From Plasmodium brasilianum (lineage: Eukaryota > Apicomplexa > Aconoidasida > Haemosporida > Plasmodiidae), in the NCBI RefSeq assembly GCF_023973825.1, contig NC_090123.1, positions 2,112,486 through 2,176,485 of the forward strand: a stretch of DNA of 64,000 nt, read 5' to 3'. The notes beneath the pieces are model-generated. The model was given only the letters and a program-made list of their open reading frames with translations, ran no database searches and was not told the origin of the DNA. The position numbers and the translations under genes were made by a program. Shown here piece by piece: positions 52,556-64,000 of the stretch. Within the stretch, counting starts at the first letter, position 1, and every line of letters begins with the position of its first letter.

Positions 52556-53374
52556 TTATTTTAGGCATTTTCGGATATCAAAATACAAAACAAAAATCAG
52601 AATTAAAGGAAAAAACGGAATTGTTATCATCATAGTAAAGAAAAACAAAATTGGAGATATTACTGGATGTTTTTTCTGATAGTTTATAATAGCATTAATT
52701 TTATCTTCATTAATAATACAATTACGTTTATTACTTGAGTTGATGTGGTCTAAAGATGAATCATTCCCTGAGTATAACTTTTTTAAAGATTTGTGTAGGT
52801 TTTTATTGTTCTGAATATTATTATAATGTTTTAATGTAGAAGATTTTTCTTTTATATTATTCTTAACGTTAGAAGCTCCATGTTTTTGAGGTTTTTTACG
52901 TGGCATAAAATAATTCAATTCTTCTTGATACGTATCATTGTATATTGATTCATTATCTTCTTCTTGAAAAAAGTTATTTTGCTTTAATGCATATGGTTTT
53001 TTTTCAAATGATGCAGTACTTTTTCCTTTTAAATCATATATTTTTTCTTTTAAACATTTATGTTTATCCTCCAGCGATGCTCTTATTTCACTGCTTAATA
53101 ATCTGCTATATTTAATATTTAATATGTTATTTATGTTCAATTCCTTGTTCCGAGATTTATCGCAGATATTTGACTATAAGAATAAGTTCATATTGAATAT
53201 TAAAAAAATGTATATTTATATATTATATGAATAAAATATTCCTCTCATGTAAAAACATAAAATAAAAAAGAAAAAGGAAAAAATTAAGTATAATAACTAT
53301 GATACCTCGTCAGAATATTTGAATATCCATATTAGACAGGAAAAAATAAAGGCTCTAATAAAAATAATGATCAT
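52556..53374 (-). CDS. Plasmodium exported protein, unknown family
   Basis: Two-exon gene on the minus strand, 228 residues; not recognised as fam-l, fam-m or PIR. Exon 1 (53,374 down to 53,306, 23 codons) starts MIIIFIRAFI, is hydrophobic and ends at GTATCA. Exon 2 (53,173 down to 52,556) follows CTTATAG in phase 0. An export-like RLLSS with a nearby Glu lies at about 47-51, followed by a long hydrophilic, Lys/Asn/Ser-rich domain with no obvious repeats. A single strong hydrophobic stretch (about 193-221) sits almost at the C-terminus before a basic tail. The layout (signal, export motif, polar domain, C-terminal anchor) is typical of exported membrane proteins. The 5' end lies just inside the giant inverted repeat: a mirror copy of its start codon is at 63,983. 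Confidence 0.82.
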
Positions 53375-55111
53375 TTGTGTATTTTGTTTTATAATGGATA
53401 TTTTAAAGTTGTAAAAGCTTATATAATATTTTAGTAGATATATTTAATATTTTTCAAAAAAAATAAGTAAATGAATAACTTAGAACTTGACTCAATTATT
53501 TTCTATTTTGCCGATATAACAATTCTTTATATTTGTTTTTAATATAAATATAAATGTAGTACATAATGAAGTACAATAAAAAAAGTTATAATTAATAAAA
53601 ATATTTTCGTAAAAGCTATAATTAAAATACTATTAATTAATATTGTTCAAATAAATCAAATAAAAAAGGATTTAATGAGCACGTTACGGAAATAATTGTG
53701 TTAATATTATAATTTACCATACAAAATTTCATTTCGAAAAACAATTATATATTTATATACATAATATATATTGATAAAATATTGCTTTAATGAGGATATA
53801 ATACGAGAAAAAATTCTAGAAATAAAATATGTATTAGAATATATTCAGAAAATATTTTCAAAAAAGTTATATTTAGATCTATTGTTAAAAAATATACTGT
53901 AATATATTTTTAGAAATTATCTACTATCTTGTAATTATTTTTGAAAATATTTTTTATAAAAATTATTAATTAAAAGATAGAAGGAATATATATAGCAGTA
54001 ACAAAATTATAATATATTATACTTACATTTATATTATATATAGTATTATATTTTGATATAATTTGATATAGCATAATTATAAAATGTTTAGTTTATAAAA
54101 AATATTAATATTTTACATATACATAGTTATATTTTTATATTATATAAGATATATGAAAATTTTATTTATTATAATATCTTCAATCTTGCTGTAATATATG
54201 CGGATAATGTACATTTATATTTTAAATCAATAATTCCAGTAATATAGTTATAAAAATGTATATTAAAACAATAATATTTGAGAGGTTATTATACTTTATT
54301 TTATAAAAGTTTCAATAATAAATTATACATGATAAATTAAAAACAATAACAATTAAATTAAAATTTGATTATTAAAAGTATACATTTTAATTTTTAACAT
54401 TTTACTAGTATTATTTGCGTACATTATTTTTTTTTATTTCAAGCTGTTTTTTTTTATGCACTAAAGTTATTTGTTTTCTTTTAATTAATATTATATTTAT
54501 ATTTTCATTTCGACGACTACATTCAAAAATATTGGTAAAGTGCCATATTGTTTAAATGTATTACAACAAAATCTTTGAATAGTGATTTTTTATTAGATAA
54601 CATGAAAATTAACAGAAAAAAAAAAAAGAGTATAATGAAAGTGTTTTATTTTGGATTTCTATGAAGTATTTTATTTATTTATTATTATTTGTTTTTAGCT
54701 TTTGATATATGTTTACTACACAAAAGCTAATTGCAATAAATGTTACTTTTTCTACAAATGTTATTATTCCAAATATTTATTAAAACAATTTTAAGATAAT
54801 CTTCTCTTTTATAAAGATTATATTTTACTTAATTTATGAATTTAATTACTTTTTTGATATGAAAAAAAAAAAATCTATAACTTAAATGACAGAATATTTT
54901 TATTAGTACTTATGAAAATTTGATGAATTTATTACTATCATAAAGGAAATATAAAATTAAATAATTGGAACATTAATCGAAAAATGAAGATTTTTATTTT
55001 AGTTAAAACTTCTATATTTCTTTTATATAGTTGATGATATACTAATTACTATAATGTCGTATAATAATATCCCTCAAGAAAGTTAGTTTAATATTCTTAG
55101 TTGCTTCATAT

Positions 55112-55115
55112 TATA

Positions 55116-55157
<42 letters not shown>

Positions 55158-55158
55158 G
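55112..55158. repeat. Compound microsatellite (AT)n then (ATA)n
   Basis: A run of about ten AT units is followed by about nine AAT/TAA units. The mirrored site in the right arm (about 62,190-62,235) is shorter and interrupted, so the tract diverged after the arms formed. Confidence 0.8.
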
Positions 55159-57971
55159 CATCATAATAAGTAAATAAGTACATTATATCGTAAATAATTA
55201 AAATATAATAGTTTATTGCTGTGTAATAAATCTTTAGGCAATATTAATAATGTACATAGAGGAATATATTCGTAAACTGATATTGTATTGTCAGAGGATG
55301 CCAAGTATTAAAACAATTCAGAAATAAAAGATATATTATTTTAAATGGATATTAGGATTCATGAAATGAGGACTATATATATGAATCAAAATTTGATAGA
55401 AAATAAGAATCTATGAATAATGATAATACAAGAATATCACCCAAACGTTTTATTAAGTAATTCAAATTAATTATATGCAATCCATTTTGCGGAGGTAGAT
55501 TATTTCTTTGAAAAAATATTATATAGAGAATTTAGTCCTATATATAAAAAAAAAAGATGTACAAAATCTACCCAGAAAAAAGTTCTAAATCATTCATCAT
55601 GCACTAGTACATCTTTGATATTCGTTTTATCTATATAAATTTTTTTTTTAATGGTATTTCTATTATCCATTTTATTAACTTAATTTGTATATATTATTTC
55701 GGCCTGTAACGATTCTAGGTTTATAACTGAAAATATGTTATTGTTATTTATGTAGCATAATGGACGTATACTTGGATTATCATCATCTATAATAATTATA
55801 TCTACAGTTACTTATATCCTAATAAAATTATTAAAATATGTAATTGATAATTGAGGAAATGAATATAAAGTCTAGTTGTAATGAATACATCGATTAAGGA
55901 AAACATATTTCTCATATAACTACTAATATAATGCATTATTTTAATGATATTATTTTCGTAAAAAAATTCCGTTTTACATTAATATAAGTTATATTATGTA
56001 TCACATATAATATACACATATGTATTTACACGGAAAAGTATAAAAATATATATTAAATATTTATTACAGTTCGTATAATTATATTTTTGTTTTAATAATA
56101 TACTATATTCTTATAGGGTAATTTATGATTTTCAATTATTATATATATTAATATGTATTTTTTGTTTTATTTTAATACTAAATACGTATAGCTAAATATT
56201 CGTAACAAATGTGGGAGCTATTTTTGAGAAAATTATGTGTATGTAAATCTTTATGTAAATTTTTATCATAAAATATATGAACTCATTTAATTTGTTATAC
56301 AAAATTGCAATTAATACAAATCCTCTTTGTTAATTAGACAATTTATGTTTATAATAACATTAAATTTTTTTTTATTTTATTATGGTTATAAATGACTATT
56401 TAAAGAATAACTTAGGTAGAAGTTTATTATAAAATAATTTTAATTTAAATGTGCATTGTTATTTTTCATTTAATAAAATTAAGGCTCTCTTTATTTTTTT
56501 TTTGTCAGCATGCATGTTTTATAGAAATAATAACAAATATTCTTTGGAAATAAATTATTATGAATGGTGTGTTTCAAATCTGATTGAATATAAAAATATT
56601 TTTAATGAATGTTTCTATTCTATGAATACTTTGAACTATAATAAAAAAATTTCTTAATAAAAAGATATTGTATTTTTTTGTTTATGTTAGTAATTAGAGA
56701 ATTTTTTGTGAACGAATATTAATCAGGTGTTCGTGTATTTCATAGAAATGTTTTTTTTTTTTTGCTGTGTTATAAACAGTAAGTACTTTATAAAAGTAAA
56801 TTATATAGATATAATGAAATTTAATTAATTATTAAACAATATGTAAATAAATTTTAGGGTAAATAAATTTTTTTCTCAATATTATTATATATAGATAATT
56901 ATTGATATATTTGTAGTACTCTGAAATTTTTTTTTCTATACATTTTTTTACACCAGAATACGTAGGTTCTTAAATATGTACAAGAATATAAGAATTTTAC
57001 ATCAATGACTAGGAAATTTATTAGATATTTTTAATATATTTTTTAATAATTTAACATTTAGTAAAAGAAAATCTAAGTTATATATATGTTCAAGTTAATA
57101 AAAAAATAATTATGCTTTTATTAAAACTATAATCTGCATTATATTTTAATTAAAATATTAAAATATATTTTGAATAAAAAGCTTAATTATATAAGGATAG
57201 TATATATGATTTTTTGTTAAATTTATATTTGAGTATTTCACATGATATAACCGTAATTTTTTTAAAAGTACTATTATGTAAATTTAAATACTACCCAAAC
57301 GTTAATATAAGAAGTTTTTTGTTTATTGTAGATATGTATATTTATAAATGTATTACTTACGATGTAAGATAGTTTATGTATTACTATTTTTCGCTTATAT
57401 ATATTTGAATCTAGATATTTTGGTATAACACGTAGATAAAGATGAATAAAAATGTACAACAACCTGATGAAAAAAATTTTATTAAGTTCTTTTATTTATC
57501 TTTATTTTATTATATTGTATTTCTTTTAAATATTTATGTTTAACTAAAAAAAAAAATTATTTCAAAAATTTAAGAATACTTTATTTCCAATAAATTATTT
57601 AATTTAAACTTAAAAAAAAAAAAATAATTTTCATAAATTGTTATAAAACAATAAAAAATTAGTCATTATTTTACGTTAAAATATTTATTTCTTCGTAGAT
57701 TAGATAGAGTATAATTAATTTTATTTTTTTGTATATCTTATATACTATAAAATACTGTTTGAGATTAGGTTGTAACTAAATAATATGTTGTAATAGATAT
57801 AACGTATAATGTTGTTTTTTCATTTATTACAACAGTTTTTTTAATTATATTATTAATATTTTTAATAATAACAATACGCTCTTCTAATATATAATGTTTA
57901 TAAAATTCGACTTATTAATAGGATAACATCCTTAAAACTCATATTTATTGTTGTAATATCTAGAGAAATGT

Positions 57972-58010
57972 ATTATATATACATTTTATCCTACTAAATA
58001 TTCTATATAA
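57972..58010 (+). promoter_or_regulatory. Degenerate fam upstream element in front of the broken fam gene
   Basis: At the expected distance (about 400-420 bp before the start) the sequence reads ATTTTATCCTACTAAAT then ATTCTATA, apparently the ATTCTCTACATTCTRTA element with an insertion. The preceding AGGATAACATCCTTAAA block is well kept. Confidence 0.3.
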
Positions 58011-58393
58011 GCTCAATAATTATAAATATTAACGGAACATATATTTTTCTTTTTAATTTATAGTGAAAAGGATTAAATAAAAAATTATTTAATCGATGTA
58101 TCAAGTTGAATAATTAAATAATATAATCTGAATTATTGTGAATGTATTCAAGTTATTTTATATAAATGTACATTTATTTTTATTTTTAATAACTTTAACA
58201 TAAAAATTTTGTAGAACAATGTTTTGATTATTTCTTTTTGTAAATATAATATTCATTATAGTTATACATATTTGATTAAGTATTCACATAGTATTAAAAA
58301 AAAGTTTTTTCAACAAATACAGCATACTTTATATTTGCAGATATATTATAATATTATTGTTTTTTTCTTTAATATATAAAATAAATAATAATA

Positions 58394-58705
58394 ATGTATA
58401 TCTTGGAACGAAAAATTAAGATAATAGTACTTATTAAAATTGTTATGTTTATCCTTTTAACAAGGATTTGTCATATTAAGAGTGATGTAGTATGATAATA
58501 TTATTTAAGGATATTTGTATTATTTCTATTATTTGTATTTTATTTTTATTAGTACTTCTTTTAGTGTGAGATTATTCATTTGATCAATTGATAAATTTTT
58601 TTTTTGTTTTTTTAGAGTACGCACAACAAATCTTTGGATAATTTATACAATCATAGTAAAAAATTATGCTCAAGAAATTATCGTTCACTGGCACACACCA
58701 TATAA
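58394..58705 (+). pseudogene. Truncated fam-type (probably fam-l) gene at the palindrome centre
   Basis: Exon 1 (58,394-58,489) starts MYILERKIKIIVLIK, is signal-like and ends at a GTATGA donor. The codon aligned with the usual ATG is TTG (58,403), but an ATG three codons upstream is in frame. Exon 2 starts at 58,616 after TTTTTTTAG with STHNKSLDNLYNHSKKLCS, then NYRSLA, the normal fam opening. A small disruption then brings a stop at 58,703-58,705. Some fam-like nucleotide similarity persists to about 58,720, where the sequence turns back on itself. Everything downstream of the export-motif region is missing, so neither the fam-l nor the fam-m hallmark block is present; the 5' flank looks like fam-l. 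Confidence 0.8.
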
Positions 58706-58721
58706 ACGCACGGATCAGATC
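58631..58721. other. Spacer at the centre of the inverted repeat
   Basis: 91 bp of unique sequence between the arms. Read on the plus strand it continues exon 2 of a fam-type gene (KKLCSRNYRSLA, then a frame-disturbed stretch), so the inversion junction proper is at 58,721/58,722. Confidence 0.85.
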
Positions 58722-58958
58722 TTTGTTGTGCGTACTCTAAAAAAACAAAAAAAAAATTTATCAATTGATCAAATGAATAATCTCACACTAAAAGAAGTAC
58801 TAATAAAAATAAAATACAAATAATAGAAATAATACAAATATCCTTAAATAATATTATCATACTACATCACTCTTAATATGACAAATCCTTGTTAAAAGGA
58901 TAAACATAACAATTTTAATAAGTACTATTATCTTAATTTTTCGTTCCAAGATATACAT
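58722..58958 (-). pseudogene. Mirror copy of the truncated fam-type gene
   Basis: The right arm repeats exon 1 (58,958 down to 58,863), the intron and the first 15 bases of exon 2 (58,736 down to 58,722) on the minus strand. Beyond 58,722 the reading runs backwards through the spacer and is unrelated to the family. It cannot encode a fam protein. Confidence 0.8.
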
Positions 58959-61900
58959 TATTATTATTTATTTTATATATTAAAGAAAAAAACAATAATA
59001 TTATAATATATCTGCAAATATAAAGTATGCTGTATTTGTTGAAAAAACTTTTTTTTAATACTATGTGAATACTTAATCAAATATGTATAACTATAATGAA
59101 TATTATATTTACAAAAAGAAATAATCAAAACATTGTTCTACAAAATTTTTATGTTAAAGTTATTAAAAATAAAAATAAATGTACATTTATATAAAATAAC
59201 TTGAATACATTCACAATAATTCAGATTATATTATTTAATTATTCAACTTGATACATCGATTAAATAATTTTTTATTTAATCCTTTTCACTATAAATTAAA
59301 AAGAAAAATATATGTTCCGTTAATATTTATAATTATTGAGCTTATATAGAATATTTAGTAGGATAAAATGTATATATAATACATTTCTCTAGATATTACA
59401 ACAATAAATATGAGTTTTAAGGATGTTATCCTATTAATAAGTCGAATTTTATAAACATTATATATTAGAAGAGCGTATTGTTATTATTAAAAATATTAAT
59501 AATATAATTAAAAAAACTGTTGTAATAAATGAAAAAACAACATTATACGTTATATCTATTACAACATATTATTTAGTTACAACCTAATCTCAAACAGTAT
59601 TTTATAGTATATAAGATATACAAAAAAATAAAATTAATTATACTCTATCTAATCTACGAAGAAATAAATATTTTAACGTAAAATAATGACTAATTTTTTA
59701 TTGTTTTATAACAATTTATGAAAATTATTTTTTTTTTTTTAAGTTTAAATTAAATAATTTATTGGAAATAAAGTATTCTTAAATTTTTGAAATAATTTTT
59801 TTTTTTAGTTAAACATAAATATTTAAAAGAAATACAATATAATAAAATAAAGATAAATAAAAGAACTTAATAAAATTTTTTTCATCAGGTTGTTGTACAT
59901 TTTTATTCATCTTTATCTACGTGTTATACCAAAATATCTAGATTCAAATATATATAAGCGAAAAATAGTAATACATAAACTATCTTACATCGTAAGTAAT
60001 ACATTTATAAATATACATATCTACAATAAACAAAAAACTTCTTATATTAACGTTTGGGTAGTATTTAAATTTACATAATAGTACTTTTAAAAAAATTACG
60101 GTTATATCATGTGAAATACTCAAATATAAATTTAACAAAAAATCATATATACTATCCTTATATAATTAAGCTTTTTATTCAAAATATATTTTAATATTTT
60201 AATTAAAATATAATGCAGATTATAGTTTTAATAAAAGCATAATTATTTTTTTATTAACTTGAACATATATATAACTTAGATTTTCTTTTACTAAATGTTA
60301 AATTATTAAAAAATATATTAAAAATATCTAATAAATTTCCTAGTCATTGATGTAAAATTCTTATATTCTTGTACATATTTAAGAACCTACGTATTCTGGT
60401 GTAAAAAAATGTATAGAAAAAAAAATTTCAGAGTACTACAAATATATCAATAATTATCTATATATAATAATATTGAGAAAAAAATTTATTTACCCTAAAA
60501 TTTATTTACATATTGTTTAATAATTAATTAAATTTCATTATATCTATATAATTTACTTTTATAAAGTACTTACTGTTTATAACACAGCAAAAAAAAAAAA
60601 ACATTTCTATGAAATACACGAACACCTGATTAATATTCGTTCACAAAAAATTCTCTAATTACTAACATAAACAAAAAAATACAATATCTTTTTATTAAGA
60701 AATTTTTTTATTATAGTTCAAAGTATTCATAGAATAGAAACATTCATTAAAAATATTTTTATATTCAATCAGATTTGAAACACACCATTCATAATAATTT
60801 ATTTCCAAAGAATATTTGTTATTATTTCTATAAAACATGCATGCTGACAAAAAAAAAATAAAGAGAGCCTTAATTTTATTAAATGAAAAATAACAATGCA
60901 CATTTAAATTAAAATTATTTTATAATAAACTTCTACCTAAGTTATTCTTTAAATAGTCATTTATAACCATAATAAAATAAAAAAAAATTTAATGTTATTA
61001 TAAACATAAATTGTCTAATTAACAAAGAGGATTTGTATTAATTGCAATTTTGTATAACAAATTAAATGAGTTCATATATTTTATGATAAAAATTTACATA
61101 AAGATTTACATACACATAATTTTCTCAAAAATAGCTCCCACATTTGTTACGAATATTTAGCTATACGTATTTAGTATTAAAATAAAACAAAAAATACATA
61201 TTAATATATATAATAATTGAAAATCATAAATTACCCTATAAGAATATAGTATATTATTAAAACAAAAATATAATTATACGAACTGTAATAAATATTTAAT
61301 ATATATTTTTATACTTTTCCGTGTAAATACATATGTGTATATTATATGTGATACATAATATAACTTATATTAATGTAAAACGGAATTTTTTTACGAAAAT
61401 AATATCATTAAAATAATGCATTATATTAGTAGTTATATGAGAAATATGTTTTCCTTAATCGATGTATTCATTACAACTAGACTTTATATTCATTTCCTCA
61501 ATTATCAATTACATATTTTAATAATTTTATTAGGATATAAGTAACTGTAGATATAATTATTATAGATGATGATAATCCAAGTATACGTCCATTATGCTAC
61601 ATAAATAACAATAACATATTTTCAGTTATAAACCTAGAATCGTTACAGGCCGAAATAATATATACAAATTAAGTTAATAAAATGGATAATAGAAATACCA
61701 TTAAAAAAAAAATTTATATAGATAAAACGAATATCAAAGATGTACTAGTGCATGATGAATGATTTAGAACTTTTTTCTGGGTAGATTTTGTACATCTTTT
61801 TTTTTTATATATAGGACTAAATTCTCTATATAATATTTTTTCAAAGAAATAATCTACCTCCGCAAAATGGATTGCATATAATTAATTTGAATTACTTAAT

Positions 61901-63982
61901 AAAACGTTTGGGTGATATTCTTGTATTATCATTATTCATAGATTCTTATTTTCTATCAAATTTTGATTCATATTTATAGTCCTCATTTCATGAATCATAA
62001 TATCCATTTAAAATAATATATCTTTTATTTCTGAATTGTTTTAATTATTGGCATCTCTGACAAACATATCAGTTTACGAATAAATTCCTCTATGTACATT
62101 ATTGAAATATTGCCTAAAGATTATCTTACACAGCAATAACTATTATATTTCTAATTATTTAGATATAATGATATTATTTACTTATTATGATGCTATTATT
62201 ATTATCTATAATATGTATATATATATAAATATATACTTAATATGAAGCACTAATGAATATTAAACTAACTTTCTTGAGTGATATTATTATACCACATTAT
62301 AGTAATTAGTATATCATCAACTATATAAAAGAAATATAGAAGTTTTAACTAAAATAAAAATCTTCATTTTTCGATTAATGTTGCAATTATTTAATTTTAT
62401 ATTTCCTTTATGATAGTAATAAATTCATCAAATTTTCATAAGTAATAATAAAAATACTCTGTCATTTAAGTTATAGATTTTTTTTTTTTTTTCATATCAA
62501 AAAAGTAATTAAATTCAGAAATTAAGTACAAATATAATCTTTATAAAGGAAAAGATTATCTTAAAATTGTTTTAATAAATATTTGAAATAATATTATTTG
62601 TAGAAAAAGTAACATTTATTGCAATTAGCTTTTGAGTAGTAAACATATATCAAAAGCTAAAAACAAATAATAATAAATAAATAAAATACTTCATATAAAT
62701 CCAAAATAAAACACTTTCATTATTACTCTTTTTTTTTTTTTTCAGCTAATTTTATCTTATCTAATAAAAAATCATTGTTCAAAGATTTTGCTGTAATACA
62801 TTTAAACAATATGGCACTTTACCAATATTTTTGAATGTAGTCTTCGAAATGAAAAAATAAATATAATATTAATTAAAAGAAAACAAATAACTTTAGTGCA
62901 TAAAAAAAAACAGCTTGAAATAAAAAAAAATAATGTACGCAAATAATACTAGTAAAATGTTAAAAATTAAAATGTATACTTTTAATAATCAAATTTTAAT
63001 TTAATTGTTATCGTTTTTAATTTATCATATATAATTTATTATTGAAACTTTTATAAAATAAAGTATAATAACCTCTCAAATATTATTGTTTTAATATACA
63101 TTTTTATAACTATATTACTGGAATTATTGATTTAAAATATAAATGTACATTATCCGCATATATTACATCAAGATTGAAGATATTATAATAAATAAAATTT
63201 TCATATATCTTATATAATATGAAAATATAACTATGTATATGTAAAATAATAATATTTTTTATAAACTAAACATTTAATAATTATGCTATATCAAATTATA
63301 TCAAAATATAATACTATATATAATATAAATGTATGTATAATATAATATAATTTTGTTACTGCTTTATATATTCCTTCTCTCTTTTAATTAATAATTTTTA
63401 TAAAAAATATTTTCAAAAATAATTACAAGATAGTAGATAATTTCTAAAAAAATATTACAGTATATATTTTAACAATACTTCTAAATATAACTGTTCTAAG
63501 AATATTTTCTGAATATATTCTAATACATATTTTATTTCTAGAATTTTTTTGTTGTATTATATCCTCATTAAAGCAATATTTTATCAATATATATTATGTA
63601 TATAAATATATAATTTTTTTTCGAAATGAAATTTTGTATGGTGAATTATAATATTAACACAATTATTTCCGTAACGTGCTCATTAAATAGTTTTTTATTT
63701 GTTTTATTTGAATAATATTAATTAATAGTATTTTAATTATAGCTTTTACGAAAATATTTTTTTTAATTATAACTTTTTTATTGTACTTCATTAAATACTA
63801 CATTTATATTTATTTTAAAAAAAATTTAAAGAATTGTTGTATAGACAATATATAAAATAATTGAGTCAAGTTCTAAGTTATTCATGTACTTATTTTTTTT
63901 GAAAAATATTAAATATATCTACTAAAATATTATATAAGCTTTTACAACTTTAAAAATATCTATTATATAACAAAATACACAA
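58959..63982. other. Noncoding content of the right arm
   Basis: Mirror image of 53,375-58,393. No gene is supported beyond the reflected sequence. Confidence 0.6.
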
Positions 63983-64000
63983 ATGATCATTTTTTTTATT
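63983..64000 (+). CDS. Start of a second copy of the exported-protein gene (cut by window end)
   Basis: ATG at 63,983 opens MIIFFI, the mirror of MIIIFI in exon 1 of the 53-kb gene, with one codon changed. Only 18 bases are inside the window, so whether the rest of the gene is present or intact cannot be told. Confidence 0.45.

Larger units (their letters stand above)
53375..58390. other. Noncoding content of the left arm
   Basis: AT-rich with no supportable gene. The small frames at 56,451-56,657 (plus) and 57,274-57,462 (minus) exist in both arms simply because the arms are identical, so their repetition is not evidence of coding. The region before 58,394 resembles fam-l 5' flanks (AGGATAACATCCTTAAA at about 57,919). 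Confidence 0.6.
53352..58630 (+). repeat. Giant inverted repeat, left arm
   Basis: Each base x pairs with 117,352 minus x on the opposite strand over the inner part. For example, the frame at 56,451-56,657 equals the reverse-strand frame at 60,695-60,901, and 57,274-57,462 equals 59,890-60,078. The inner 55,379-58,630 matched its partner in every stretch I compared, including poly-A/T lengths. The outer part (53,352-55,378) is clearly homologous but diverged, about nine bases in ten matching by eye, with indels. The arm probably continues below 53,352. Confidence 0.93.
58722..64000 (-). repeat. Giant inverted repeat, right arm (runs off window)
   Basis: Reverse complement of the left arm. 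The outermost bases still match the exon 1 region of the 53-kb exported-protein gene, so the true arm length exceeds 5.28 kb. The first mismatch counted outward from the centre is at 61,974 against 55,378. Confidence 0.93.

Noticed and set aside
58631..58721. Spacer as a possible structured RNA or origin
   Set aside because: It reads as continuing fam exon 2 sequence, so a simpler explanation exists.
56451..60901. Two small frames each found twice (56,451/60,695 and 57,274/59,890) as if conserved genes
   Set aside because: Their perfect repetition is explained by the identical palindrome arms; no splice context or domain supports coding.
1..64000. CRISPR arrays, rRNA or tRNA genes, telomeric GGGTTYA arrays, transposons
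   Set aside because: Looked for regularly spaced repeats, cloverleaf-like GC islands, telomere-repeat runs and terminal repeats; none seen.

Overview
The window is extremely AT-rich (roughly four bases in five by eye). It carries short two-exon genes of Plasmodium exported-protein type and one three-exon PIR gene. Three genes have the hallmark block of the fam-l family, and two intact-looking genes plus one decayed gene have that of the fam-m family. Those two families are known mainly from Plasmodium malariae and its close ape-infecting relatives, so this is most likely a P. malariae-lineage subtelomere. No housekeeping genes, rRNA, tRNA, CRISPR, telomere-repeat arrays or bacterial mobile elements were seen. 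Family assignments come from reading the sequence, not from a database search.

Layout. Positions 1 to about 32.8 kb hold plus-strand genes: fam-m (6.5-7.6 kb), fam-l (11.0-11.9 kb), fam-m (23.0-24.0 kb), fam-l (27.5-28.4 kb) and an orphan exported protein with the same 5' cassette (31.9-32.8 kb). The first and second fam-m/fam-l doublets, with all their noncoding flanks, are two diverged copies of one large segment offset by about 16.5 kb. From 37 to 53 kb the genes lie on the minus strand: fam-l (37.1-38.0 kb), a fam-m pseudogene (40.5-41.3 kb), a decayed PIR terminal exon (about 43.5 kb), an intact PIR gene (45.6-47.4 kb) and another exported-protein gene (52.6-53.4 kb).

From 53.35 kb to the end of the window the DNA is a giant inverted repeat. 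Two arms of at least 5.28 kb are separated by a 91-bp spacer at 58,631-58,721 and continue past the window edge. The inner 3.25 kb of each arm is identical wherever compared; the outer 2 kb is diverged. The centre falls inside exon 2 of a broken fam-type gene.

How the genes work together. Apart from the PIR gene, every gene follows the same plan: a short exon 1 encoding a signal-like hydrophobic segment, a phase-0 intron of about 100-250 bp, and exon 2 with an R-x-L-like export motif, a basic domain and one or two membrane segments. That plan suggests proteins exported to or displayed at the infected red-cell or parasite surface. Five fam genes share a motif close to ATTCTCTACATTCT at 408-431 bp upstream of the start codon, which suggests a common promoter module.
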